Origin: Lenzites betulinus
Taxonomy: Eukaryota; Basidiomycota; Agaricomycetes; Polyporales; Polyporaceae
DNA: 64,000 nucleotides
Direction: 5' to 3'
Assembly: GCA_022264855.1 (NCBI GenBank)
Contig: JABYQU010000082.1
Location: 21,517 to 85,516 of the forward strand
Shown here in pieces: positions 1 to 11,101 of this stretch. Made by a program: the position numbers and the translations under genes. Position 1 is the first letter of the stretch, and every line of letters begins with the position of its first letter. Below the pieces are notes generated by a model. That model had not been told where the DNA came from. It worked only from the letters and a program-made list of their open reading frames with translations, and searched no databases.

Positions 1-248
1 TGCTGGTGCGCATTGCCAAACTCACGGTTGCGCGCGTAGAGTCGACCCCGAACCAGATGGACGGACGGGGAGGCAGAGACTTGGCGGTATGGGCGTCGCT
101 CTGAAGAGGAATCAAGAAGTCTTACATAGTATGCTCACGGACTGCTCGTACGGCGCACCTGGTGGACGACTCATCGCAAGGTAGAGAGTCCTCGTTCTTG
201 TGTCGCTACTTACTGCCACAGACTGACGTTTGTTAGTCGTAGAAAACG

Positions 249-1420
249 ATGGCACCTATGGCCTCAACGCTCATCGCTGCCTCCCCCGCACCGTTCGTGC
301 TGTGGGGAAACTGCTTCCCCGAAGACATCCTAGTCGAGATTGGCTCCTATCTTTCCCCCTGCTGTCTAAATTCTCTGCTCCGAACCTGCAAGCGGTTCTA
401 CGGCATCGTCGTCCCATCGCTATATCGTGTTGTCTACCTGCACGTACGCCCAATGGGCTACGAGGTGGATGATGATTATCCCTTCGCGATGCGTCTAATG
501 GCATGTCTTCTGAGCACCCTACACCACAACACCCCGGATCTGCATTCTCCCCGGTTCCTTCCTCAATTCGTTCGGAAGATCTCCTACAAGTGCGATTCCC
601 TAGAAGCAAACCTACGCGGCCTCCCCATGCTTGCTATCCTCCTACGCTCAACTCCATATGTCCGCGATATTCAGCTGGACATCGATCAAGCTTCGGTCCC
701 TCTTGGCCTCGATCTGTTGAACCGTCGTGGGGTAATCCGATCTCCACCGTCCACGGGCATCGCCATTTTCGAAATGCCATCCGCCGTCGCCCTCACCTTA
801 CCCTGTCTCAAGAGTGTACGTTCGACTCGACCCCAAATTCTGGCCGCGCTCTTGCAGTGGCGTCCTGTGCAGACCGCAGCGCTCGACTGGGCCGCCTCAT
901 TTGAGGACCTAGCTGTGGTCTTTCCGTTCACGCTCGCCACCACACCTAATCATCTGGCGCGGCTGTCATTGAGCTTCGTGGCCGAGGAAATCCACTTCGA
1001 CTCAATTCTTCGCGCTGTCGCCATGACCTTCCCTCGCTTGGATCATCTTGCCGTCCGGTGTGCAACGCGGGCTGCTCCCACGTTACTAGCTGTGAGTTAT
1101 CCATACCTACCCTCTGTGCATAACTAATAATCGCGTAGACTTGGATTGAATATCTGGCCTTGGAGCCTATGTCATTGGTCCAGCTGCGCGCTCTCAGTAT
1201 CAACCACGGCATACCGCGGGGGACTTACGCCCAAATGATGGTGGCTTTTTGGGAGGACATAACCGCCTTGGGATCTGTTCGCCCGCGGCTCAGCCAGCTG
1301 ATATGTGGTAGGACCATGGCGGCGAGGACTGAAGAGGACTTGATGGAATGGATGTTCCATCCCGACATAAACCCTCGAGCATGGCCGTGGATCAATCGCA
1401 GCTGTATTCCTTGGATGTAA
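249..1420 (+). CDS. F-box-like protein
   Basis: Two exons, 249..1091 and 1139..1420, joined across a 47 nt GTGAGT...TAG intron with a CTAAT branch point, give 374 residues in a continuous frame. Residues about 18-60 (CFPEDILVEIGSYLSP, then LLRTCKRFYGI) match the F-box pattern of basidiomycete F-box proteins; the rest contains leucine-rich stretches such as LPCLKSV and FPRLDHLAV, as in F-box/LRR substrate receptors. The family would recruit substrates to an SCF ubiquitin ligase through Skp1. The start is the first ATG of the open frame, 9 nt inside a slightly longer non-ATG frame. The F-box and the splice are seen directly; the substrate is unknown. Such genes form large, fast-evolving families in Agaricomycetes, and a second one lies broken from 8.9 kb. 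Confidence 0.75.
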
Positions 1421-2268
1421 TAGACTCTGAAATATGTATATCTGTCTGCCTCTACTCGTATGCGCTGCCTGAACATGTCTCTTGTCCCGTTTGGTGTGCA
1501 TAGTGTTCAGCGCCAGGCTGCCGCGCCGCGGGGGCACAGATCACGAGGCGTTGACGCCCTTCGTAGCGCGAACGTTCATGAAGTGTATTCCGTCTCCGCT
1601 CACATTCACTCTCTCCGCAGTGTTCGTAGCGACGATCCTTTCTGCTGGCGTTTCCTCGTATGACTGCCTTTCGACTCAGTTGAGGGGGTGAGCGGTGAGC
1701 GGAACATCCTGTCAGGTTATGCGCATCGGGCATTCTGCTGTGCACGATCTTCAACTCGTCCGACCTAGGCATTCTCCGCACTTGCCGCGTGTACATCATC
1801 TCTCTGGAATCTGCTAGTGCCCTGTCGTTTTCGAGATGAGGCGCTGAATGTGGAGATCCAGTGAACCTAACACGCGATCTCGGAGGAAGCAAGGCGAGTT
1901 GTACAATGTCGAACCCCAGCTGTGGGCTGACCATCTCATCAATCAGCTCGCTCGAACCGAGCTTTGACGTAGGGGGCCCAGCCACGACTATCAGCACCCT
2001 CCAGCTTATATTCTAGGGTTTTGGAGCGGGCAGTGCCGTCCCACTGGTGCCCAATCGCATCGGTGAGTGTTGTCGAGGTAGATGGTCCCTGGTTTCTTGC
2101 TAACGGAATGAACTCCTCACGCAGTTTCCTCGACGTCGATGTGCCGGGAAGCTTGTACACTTTGGGAGGTGGGGCTATCGAAGTGTCTTTGTCTGAGGGA
2201 GCCTTGTATATAGGTCTTCGAAAGCGCACGTACGTCGAAGAGCATCTGTTCATTGTCCTTCCTTGCCC
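1421..2268. other. Intergenic region without a supported gene
   Basis: About 850 bp between two plus-strand genes. A 181-codon open frame exists on the minus strand at 1452..1997, but its composition has no recognisable domain and no splice context, so I do not call it. Nothing repetitive was seen. Confidence 0.5.
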
Positions 2269-3542
2269 ATGAAGACTACAGCTCCGTGCGACGTTCCCAC
2301 TCCCTTCGAACGATTTTTACTTGCTGCACCAGATGCCGTCGTCGACAAGTTTTTCTCGCGGTGGCCTGCCGACCTAATCCTGCGCCTCCGGTGTGTCAAC
2401 TCGAACTGCTTCATGGCCGTCGAGGCATACTCTTCCCGCGTCTGGAGCATCGAGAGATCTCTCGACAGGTGGTTCTTCAATGTTCCTGCTTTTCTGGAAG
2501 TATTGGAGACTTGCGGTGGGATAGTCTCCGGATCGGAAGCTCAACAGCACTTTGCGCGCCACGATTTTCGAGGGTCGGACTTGGACATCTACGTCCCGCA
2601 TCGTGGTCTACTCGGTATGGGTAGGTGGCTGAAGCAACAGGGCTTCCTGTATCAACCGTCGGCGGGCAAGCATATCTTGTTCGACGCCGCAGCCATCATG
2701 TACGCATCGGCGGCAGGTGTGGATGTCAAGGCACGTAGCAAGACGAGTGCAAACGGGTCCAACCCCTACTCCACGTTCAACTTCGTTCGCCCAGACAAAG
2801 ACACCTTCCAAATCCTGGGGATGGACGGCGCCCATGTGCAGCTAATTGTCGTACGTGGTGATCCAGTTGAGTTCCTGATTGAGAACTTCCATTCAAGTAC
2901 GTCTCCGTGTATCACGTCCAATTTCTGCTCATGTCTTTGCTTCTAGCGGGAGTCATGAACTACATCAATAGCAAATGTGCCGTCTCCCTTTTCCCTCGCT
3001 CGACCTTTATCAACCGGCACTCTTTTGTGTGCCAGGACACCTCTCGCAATGCGCCTGTGCATGACGCGTGGAAGGCTAAGTACCGCCGCAGGGGGTTCGC
3101 CGTCATTGGTTCATTGGACCAGTTTCCTAGCTCTGTGGAAATACGACAGTGGGACCGTAGGGTTGGCGACTACTTGACGTGGGTTCTGCTGCATGCTCGG
3201 TCATGTATGTTGCTTGTTGTTTTCTCTCTGGGCTATGTCTGATATCTTGGTGCAGATCCTTCAAAGAAACGCGAGCCACTCATACAAAATGGCAATCACT
3301 TCGAGGTCCTCACGTTGAACAGCGGTGTCGTACCGAGGGGCGGTTCTCTCCGAGTTGGTCTGAAGTTTTTGTATAGGTGCGTCTCCCAGATTCTGTCCAA
3401 CTTCTTTGGCTGAATTTCGCACCATCGTAGTTCGACGGCTGTGATTATCACAGGGGCAGACTATGGACGATACCGCTCGGTCGAAACCTCTGCTGCATTC
3501 AACGACTTGACCTATGGGTGGTCGTCGGATGAAGACGACTGA
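2269..3542 (+). CDS. F-box/nucleotidyltransferase-like protein of unknown function
   Basis: Four exons (2269..2896, 2947..3204, 3256..3376, 3431..3542) separated by 50-54 nt GT-AG introns encode 372 residues; all phases agree. The N-terminus (FERFLLAAPDAVVDKFFSRW, then LRLRCVNSNCFMAVEAY) resembles a degenerate F-box. Around residue 85 a stretch with G-S-E followed about 15 residues later by SDLDIYV resembles the GS...DxD motif of nucleotidyltransferase-fold proteins; later conserved-looking segments are ALFxRSTFINR-like and a C-terminal SSDEDD acidic tail. Proteins of this layout are common in basidiomycetes but, to my knowledge, uncharacterised. The start was chosen as the first ATG in the open frame. 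Catalytic activity is an inference from one motif and could be absent. Confidence 0.65.
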
Positions 3543-5061
3543 CGGGACGTGCGGGTGAGCAACTCTTCACGTATGTTATATGCATTCGTCTAAGGTATCT
3601 TTTCTTTTACAGGACTGCCCGCCTCGGTCATAGGGTGTCTCGCTTTCGCCACGGGGCAGCCGGAGCGTCCTTACCATCTGTATAGAGAACTGTTTTACTT
3701 CCTTAGATGAGCCCGCCTGCAGAAATGATAACGAATCCGATCATATCTTGCGTGACAGAAATCCTGAGAGCCTTACTTAGTCCGTCACGAGTTCCCTTAT
3801 GCCCATGTGCACCATCGCAGCGCGTCCTTCTCGTGACTCCCTCTTTCCGCGTTGGCCTGCTGTGGCGAGGATGGTGAACCAGTCTGTTGTTGTTTATGAT
3901 ATCCTAATGAGTGTGCCCGAAAGCTTTTACGACTTCGTTTCTCTGATGCTGCAAAAAAAGAATCAAGGCTAACTGTGTATTCGAAAAATCAATTGATCAC
4001 ACATCACGATCGAACAGCACGATATCAGAGCTCAGTTTGCCCACAGTACTTTATAGTTCAACGTTTACGATATCTAAGCTCGTGGGCATACACATATACG
4101 TCGTACTACACATTGTCCTTGTCACTCGAGAGCCTACTAATTGGCTTCGGGGGCTGTGGCTGGCTCTGCCGCGACCGGCCAGATCCCAACGTCGAGCAGA
4201 AATGTGAACTGGACATCGACAATCAATAAATAACTGACTCTCTGACAATCGTACGCTTACAGTTGTTGAGCGGTAGACGTCTTTCATGTAGACCATGTAG
4301 TAAGTGGGCGACCTCTGCCGCACGACGCATGCTTGCAAGCCCCGGGCGATTCGATGCACTGGGAGTGTCAGGGCAAATAGTAGGACTGTATACAGCGGAC
4401 AGAAACATACCATGTTTATAACGAACGTGACCAACGCCCTCCATCATACTGTTCATGCACATCGCACGGCACGCCAGGCACCCATGAAAGATGTGCTGTA
4501 GAATGGCGGCGTGATCGGTGCTCAAGTCGCGGTTCATCCGCGGACTCGGGATGCTCGTCAAGTTAGAGGGGTGTTCCATGCCGAGTATGTTTGTTGGGGC
4601 GCGGAGACTATCGCGGGAACTGTCGAATGACTTTTGAGCGATGAATGATTCGGGACGAGAAGGATGAACGGGACTTAGATGTGTGGAACGTGTCTGACCG
4701 CGAGATCTTGGTGGGACTGAGTGATCTGAGTGTCCTGCTCCCCACCTCAGATCTTGCCGATGAGGTGTAATCGACGCGAAGCCGATGCAATCTTGGGTTG
4801 TGGATACAGCTGGTTATGTCAGGCTTGCTCCTTGCATGTGGGACCGCGATGGGGTAGATACTTTGTAGGGTGGCCGTTCCAGGGTTCTTACCAGTAGCTT
4901 GGTGCATCCCGATTGGATCAAGGGCGGCTGTGTGTCTGCCCGACTGCATGGCGTCTATCGTGGAAGTCGTACTCCACGTACGCTTTGCCTCCCACTTCGT
5001 TGCACCTCCCTAGCCAACAATCCTCAAGTGCTATCTTTTCTTTTGAGCCTTTCTTGTCATG
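3543..5061. other. Long intergenic region with one weak candidate gene
   Basis: About 1.5 kb with no gene I can firmly support. A weak minus-strand candidate is listed separately at 4180-4579. The remainder (3543-4150 and 4600-5060) shows no domain-bearing frame, repeat or RNA gene. Confidence 0.5.
4180..4579 (-). CDS. Candidate small spliced orphan gene (weak)
   Basis: On the minus strand an ATG at 4579 opens a frame whose first exon (to about 4411) is followed by a GTATGT donor and a possible AAG acceptor near 4333. The joined frame continues without a stop into a second exon ending at a GTAAGC donor near 4257. The product would start MEHPSNL, contain a Cys-rich patch (HGCLACRAMC) and then PTYYMVYMKDVY. 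The 3' end is not resolved and no family is recognised. It is listed because two splice sites and a coherent frame coincide, which a random stretch need not show; it may still be spurious. Confidence 0.2.
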
Positions 5062-5068
5062 TATAAAA
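5062..5068 (+). promoter_or_regulatory. TATA box
   Basis: TATAAAA lies 85 bp upstream of the ATG at 5147, a normal spacing for a basidiomycete core promoter. Confidence 0.55.
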
Positions 5069-5146
5069 CCGCACCGCTAGACAAGATATGTTTCCCCGGT
5101 GCACTTCCGACCGCCTCTGTCCGCTTTCCTCCATCCATCTTCCAAC

Positions 5147-7209
5147 ATGACACCCCGCATCATGACTACCCCGCAACAGCTTGACCATGCGCTTCAGTAC
5201 TGGAAAAGCTTTAGTTTCAATAATTCCTACATCAACCTGAAGGATGCCGTTGATTCAGTCGCCACGGACGCGCCCATCGTCGAGCCCCGGATGGAATATT
5301 CAGGAAGATGGATGGTACGCTAAGTCGTGCGATGCCTGTGCGTTCTCGTTTCTAACTACATTACCAAAGCTTTGCATGGCCGACAACAAACTCGGAAATC
5401 AAGACGCTGTATTCCATACTGCGGCGGTGTGGGTTTGGGGTTCCAACTTGGAGACCGGAAACTACGTTCCTCGCGGAGAGACTGCCCCGTCGAAGGGCAA
5501 GGTCTCGGAAAGCCGGATGTATGTTTCAGATCCATACATGATGGTGCTGGTGAGATACTAATACTGCGCGATATAGGCAAGATACGCCGAACGCAATGTG
5601 TCAGTTTTCCTATGCAGTCGATACATCCCACGATAAGACCATATATGACGCTCAAAAGGTGAGGAGAACGCTTGCTTTTTGATACAAGGATCTAACACGA
5701 GTTATAGGTCTTCGAACAGCAGATCTGCAAATTGGCTGACTTCAATCGTACACAAAAACCTCGCCGCAAATGGCAGGAAGGCGAAGGAGCATACGACGCG
5801 ACCTACATATTCGTTGCTCAGGTGTTCGTGCGGCGCGGGTACTACACCTGGAAGAAGGAGCTGATGCTCTCTTACGAGCTTCATCCGTGGATCCAGGATG
5901 CGACCGCTTCTGGAAAGCAATACTTCGCCAACCCGAATCGTCCTGAAGTTTTCGAGGTCGTTGACGGGCAGCTTCGCAGCATTTCCGAGTGTGCCCCGCC
6001 TGGGCTAATGTATGGAGACATGATCTGGATCAGCTTTATCGTTGAGTTCATCGTGAGCTCTAACGCCTGGCACCCGAACTTCGTTCCCGTCGAAATCGTC
6101 CGCGTTGGTAGGGTGGCCCCAGATCTGGTATTGTCAAAGACAGCCTCCGACGCCGAACCGGAGCCGGAGACATGTGAAGCTCCCACTCGGCGCCAACGGC
6201 TGCAGGCAGGGCAGCCTGTACGGCTCGGTGCGTTTGTAAAGTCGTCCAAATCTGCGCATTGTGACTTACAGTTTTCATTTCTTAGCCGCCGATTTTCCCA
6301 TGCACGACCCGTCGGGCACTGTCCCGATTCGCGCTGCTCAGCCCTCCGGGCGCAAAGTATTGAAACCCACCAATGCTGGAGGTGCCGAGAAGTTGGTGGC
6401 GCCGAGTGTCCAGTCCGGTGGAGGTGGCATCCCCGACGCGTTCCGCATACAATCCACGGGGCATGCAGACCATATGGCCACATCTTCCCAGCCCCCTGCC
6501 GAGGAAAACGTCGCGCTGGAGGGGCGGCTGCTCGAGACTCAGCGCGTTGCAGGAGGCGCTGACAACCGCACGCGTACTCCGGATGAGATGTGCCCGTACG
6601 AACTTGAGTTGATGTCACCACCTTATGGAAACGCCATCCCTCTTCCTGACTTCGTCGAGAGTGTGAGTACCTCAGTTTCTGATGTTGCATCATGCTGATC
6701 TCGAATAATAGCCCTGTGCCGATCGCGGGAAACAGTCTGCTCATTCTGGGCTGCTCCTGGATGCGGCGAACCAACGTGTCAGTCCTCCACACGAGGGTTT
6801 ACCGACCTCTTCGCAGCGCGGTCCGGGAGTGGCGTTGGGCCGATTACAGGCGACGCCCACGACCTCTAGCGGTCACGCCAACGTATCTGCCCGGGACGCT
6901 GCTCCCTCTGTCCCCATCGTACGGATTCGCGCTCGGCCCAGAGTGTCTGCCAATCCGCCTTCCTTTGAGCCCACTCCAGAAACCCACATTCCGCTGCAGT
7001 CCGAGAACGCTCCCAATCTCGATCCCCCTCCGCAACCCAGCACGCCTGTCGGTGCGCACACTCCACAACTATCCCCCTTGAAGCGTAAGCGATCTCGGGC
7101 TGTTTCGAAACGGAGCAAGCGGCCTGCTACGGACACCAGCGTTCAGTCGCAGTCAGAGACCTCCGGTTGTGTTCTCCGCAGTCGGCCTGCGGGCAGGGGT
7201 CGTCCGTAA
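5147..7209 (+). CDS. Conserved-looking orphan protein, 597 residues
   Basis: Six exons (5147..5314, 5370..5518, 5577..5658, 5708..6227, 6286..6662, 6712..7209) with 49-58 nt introns give one frame of 597 residues. Every junction keeps phase. I recognise no named domain. The N-terminal 300 residues are dense and aromatic, with motifs such as LMYGDMIWISFIVEFIVSS and RKWQEGEGAYDATYIFVAQV, suggesting a folded domain. The C-terminal 290 residues are Pro/Ser/Thr-rich and disordered-looking, ending with a basic cluster (PLKRKRSRAVSKRSKRP) that could be a nuclear localisation signal. A second ATG five codons downstream is an equally plausible start. Function unknown; proteins of this type recur in agaricomycete genomes and may be linked to mobile elements, which I cannot test here. 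Confidence 0.65.
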
Positions 7210-8870
7210 ATGAAGCTAGATTGAATAGAATAGAATCTGTTCCGAATAGAGGCTTCGCTTGTATTCTCCAAGTAATAGAACCGTGTCTTCCCATTCTTCC
7301 ACAAGCTATTTGTTCTCTTGCGACCTTGTGCTGCGCCGCGCTACTGGTGGACGTTCGCGTGGACTTCGCTCTGCTTCGAGGCCGCCACAAACCATGTACT
7401 GCAAACTACATCTGTTTTTATGTACATGTCAATACAGCGTAGCCATGATGGTGCAGGGGTTAGTGTGAACTGCGGCGTGTTCGGGTGCTTTGAATCATGT
7501 TGTGTGTTCGAATGTGTGGAGGGTTATTCTTTTTCGAGATATACATCGCCGGCGTTACCACCTCCAACTGATGCTGCGTTCGAACATGCGCAAGGTAAGT
7601 CTTTTCTGACATTCACACCACCGGTGTTATTAGTCCTACAACTGACATTATCTAGTTTTGACATTGCTCAGAGTTTATATCTGTCTGTATGCGCAATGCA
7701 TTGTGACACAACAGAACAGCTCGTACAAAGTGTGGCACATAATGAGGGGAATATTCCATGTATCCAGATGTCTTCAAACCTAGGTACTAGTACCAGCAAT
7801 GAATTGTACATGAATCCTGCAGGCCTAATACTCCTTTGTTACAAGGTTGACACTACTGAGGCTAGTATGGGTCAGTACGTGACAGACAAAGGATTCCACA
7901 TAACTCACGGTAGCTTGATAAGTCTCTTGCCATAGAAAGGGCATGATATTATCACAAATCGGAGACCCTGGAACACTGAGATGCAACACTATGAATGGTA
8001 TTGGCAGTAGACAGACTCACCTCAATCACATCATGATCCACGACTTCACCAATGCGTGATTTTCCTCCTTCAAGGTAGAAAACCTTGGAACCAATCTGGT
8101 CGTACGATGAATTAGCAATGACTGTAGAAGTGTAGTGCAAAAAAAGCGGACAGGGATAGTCATGTTTCAATGCAGGGCGCAATATGTGGGGTTGAGAGGG
8201 AAGCAATGAACGCAAGTGCTAACGTGTGCGTAGCGCTAAACCACCTTATAGCGCCAAAGTTGATAATTGATGAAATTTGCCAATTAATTATTATTCCATT
8301 ATCAACTGTCTGGTCTTTGAAGGGGTACGAGAAAGACCAGACAGTTGATAATGGGAATGCTAGATGAAAGATAGAACAAATTAAGAGTGGATCTGAGGGC
8401 AGTGCGATCCTGGTGCCGTATAGTGCCATATATATATACTGCAGGAACCAGATGATGTCATCATAAAGGCTTGGCATTGGCACCTGATAGGGGCCGCGCA
8501 AGGTCCCCACGGATCTCATATTCCGACAAAAAGCCGGGGTGATTAGTAATAACTGCGGAAGTTAAATATTAAGCCGTAGCCGCCACTGATACATGCGAAG
8601 CCTTTGAGTGAAGGGCGTAAGTTGTCGCATTATGATGTCGTATGTTATGTACTATGTATAACAGTCTACATTGTTGTTTAGATTAAATTTGACGTAGTCC
8701 CGGTCTGCCCGGAGGGCCGTTGTCATATGCAAGGCTGGACAAGGCGAATTACTATATAAGGCAGGTCAAATATGCAACTTTTGGACAAACCTTTGGTGGA
8801 GAGGCGTGGGTCCTCCATCAAGTGGTGAGCACGATAGAACTACACTTCTCCTCCTCATCCCATTGATAAA
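7210..8870. other. AT-richer intergenic region
   Basis: Gene-poor stretch of lower GC content than its surroundings. A 205-codon open frame at 7318..7935 has no domain-like composition and runs through AT-rich sequence; it is not called. The only structured object seen is a perfect hairpin at 8296-8354. A CTATATAAG motif lies near 8750, about 130 bp upstream of the first recognisable codons of the broken F-box/LRR gene, whose 5' end I could not find here. Confidence 0.5.
8296..8354. repeat. Perfect 23-bp inverted repeat, 13-nt loop
   Basis: Arms 8296-8318 and 8332-8354 are exact reverse complements over 23 bp with a 13 nt spacer. The arm core reads ATCAACTGTCTGGTCTTT. A transcript would fold into an uninterrupted hairpin. 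It could be a small inverted-repeat element, a small-RNA precursor or a terminator-like structure; nothing in the sequence decides between these. Confidence 0.7.
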
Positions 8871-9162
8871 CCTTTCTCCTGGTGAAGGTCTTTACTCGGG
8901 AGCCTAACTCGCCAGACCTCGCACGTCTCTTTGTGTATTCCCGTCGCATCAAAATTTACAATGGTCGGGATGTGCGGGGTCGATTCGCGCATTATAAGAT
9001 TCACCCGAGTGTATGGGCCAAGCTTCTTCCTTACGGGCCCGAACACATGTTCTCCAATCTCCGCACACTCAATCACAATGAAGCCGAATGCTTGCTTGCC
9101 CAGGGATGCTGTGTCTTCCCAGCCTCTCCCACTCGTCCCGCCGAACTCTTTTTCGGGCCGGA

Positions 9163-9169
9163 ACTCAGG
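9163..9169. repeat. Target duplication, left copy (ACTCAGG)
   Basis: ACTCAGG immediately left of the 4.6 kb element is repeated exactly at 13769-13775 on its right side. Host coding frame continuity across the single-copy site supports a real 7-bp duplication. Confidence 0.75.
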
Positions 9170-9192
9170 CCCAGTGAGAATCGACAATATTA
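9170..9192 (+). repeat. Left terminal inverted repeat of 4.6 kb element
   Basis: 23 bp, exact reverse complement of 13746-13768; begins CCCAGTGAGAATCG. Confidence 0.85.
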
Positions 9193-9456
9193 AGATGTAT
9201 TGATATCCATTCCCATCGTGCAGCGATTATTTACAACTATTTGGATCTATCCAGTGCCCTTTTGGGCGCCTTTCATTCCAGTTTCGTCGCCTCGAGTGCC
9301 AGTTTCGAATCCATACCTGTCAACATTTCACCGAAGTCGCTTCTGTTGCGACCGAAATCCGCACAGGCCCCGAAATTCTGCCATCCGCCGCCCGCCATCG
9401 GAGGGCTACAAAACTGCCCTCCTCCGCCGAGTTCGTCCCTTCCGTACATCCCCTCT

Positions 9457-10991
9457 ATGGAGCGCACTAACAAGGACCATCTATGCAATTGTTTCCAGCG
9501 GTGTGGTGGCCAACCCAAGGCGCTCTCTCGCGACGAGTACAATCGGCATGCGCCGTACCGCGTTGGACCTGGCGCATACTTCCCTCCCCCCATCGCCGCC
9601 CTCCCCTCCACGCGTGGGGAACCAGCTGGTGCCCCCGCGCCTGGCCCCGCGCACCGGACTCCGCCTAGGGAACCAGCGAATCAACCACGGTTCGAGAGAC
9701 AGCAGCATGTAAGTTTGCGGACAAATAAATAGTTACGCATGCACTGACTATGGGCACAGTATCCATCTCTTCCGTTGTCCCCACCGGCGCAGTCCCCCCG
9801 CGAGGCCACCCGATCCCCACGTGAACAACCAAGCCCAGTCACTCCAGTGCGATCCCCACCTCGTCGCCAAAATACAGCCACCCCACCGCCTCCTCCACCC
9901 CGTTTGGACGAACCGTTGCAGCTTATCGGACACGGACCTGAGCCCGATCCCCAGGACGAGCCGCCAGAGAACGGTGGGATCCCGCCGGTCGCGCGGTTGC
10001 ACGAACTGCAGATCTCTCAGGCATTCATTCAAGGGCTGCGCATCGCCCAACTCGACGACTCCCGGTTGTCCGCGGCCACGATCGCACGCCTTCGTTCGCC
10101 CTCCCACGAGCCTCACACCATCACGGATTTGGAACGCGCGGCGCTGCGGATGTTCCTTGCCCGTGGAGATGCATCTGAGGAGAACTATACAGACCATCGC
10201 GCCGCCATGAGCGAGCTTCACCCAGAGGACACAGCTCTACCCACCTACGAGCAGCTCAAGATTCTCGTCGCCGAGCTCACCGGCATCCACGCGCTTCGCG
10301 AGGACATGTGCATAAACAGCTGTATCGCATACACCGGCCCGTTTGCCGAACGGAACACCTGCCCGTACTGTTCGGAGCCGCGGTACGATGAGGTCCAAAC
10401 GACACGCGCTCGCACGAACATCCCTCGCCGCACATTCCACACGTTCCCCCTCGGGCCACAGATCCAGGCCATGTACAGCCGCTCCCTTGCGACCCTCGGG
10501 ATAACAAAGCCGACTGGGCATGGGCAACGTACGCTGACAAGGATATCTGGAAGGCCCACGGCAAACTGGTGGCCGACTCGACCCGCTACCTCCCGAGCTC
10601 CTTCGAACGTCCCCCACGTAATCCCGCGGAGAAGATATCAAGTGGATACAAAGCCTGGGAATACAACACGTACTTTTATGGCTTCCTGCCCGGTCTCCTT
10701 CGTTCCGTACAGGACCCCCGCTACTACCGCCACTTCTGCAAGCTCGTCGTCGGTGTACGCATCATCCTCCAGCGGCGAATCCCGGTCGCGCAGCTCTCTG
10801 TCGCATATCGCCTTCTTGTTCAGTATGCAGAGGAATTCGAGGTTCTCTACTACCAGCGGCGCGAGGAGCGTCTTCACTTCGTCCGACAAAGCATCCACGC
10901 ACTTGCCGCACACACGGTTCCCGAAGCCTACCACATAGGTCCTGGGACAAACTCGACGCAATGGGCAATGGAGAATATTGAACCAGGCTAA
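9457..10991 (+). pseudogene. Tnp2-like (CACTA/Plavaka-type) transposase, catalytic core deleted
   Basis: Exon 1 (9457..9708) encodes an N-terminus with CNCFQRCGGQPKALSRDEY, then a 51 nt intron. Exon 2 (from 9760) encodes a Pro-rich linker followed by LREDMCINSCIAYTGPFAE, CPYCSEPRYDE and FHTFPLGPQIQAMYS, the hallmark N-terminal block of basidiomycete Tnp2-like transposases. At about 10500-10512 the frame is lost. Sequence resumes in another frame with DWAWATYADKDIWKAHGK, SSFERPPRNPAEKISSGYKA, FEVLYYQRREERLHFVRQS and TQWAMEN, which in the family lie several hundred residues further on. The intervening RNase H-fold catalytic region is missing, and a stop at 10989 truncates the C-terminus. Family placement rests on these motifs; the deletion is inferred from family layout known to me, not from an alignment run here. 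Confidence 0.75.
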
Positions 10992-11101
10992 AAAGGAGCT
11001 TGCCGACCTGCAGTACGTGATGGCACTTCCATGCGGGCGCATATAATCAATTTATTGATTGCTTTCAGGTTCCAGATAGCATGTGTATCATATGCTAAGC
11101 C

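Noticed and set aside
1452..1997. 181-codon minus-strand open frame between two genes
   Set aside because: Residue composition without hydrophobic pattern or family motif; no support.
7318..7935. 205-codon plus-strand open frame
   Set aside because: No domain-like composition, no splice or promoter context, AT-rich region; likely chance.
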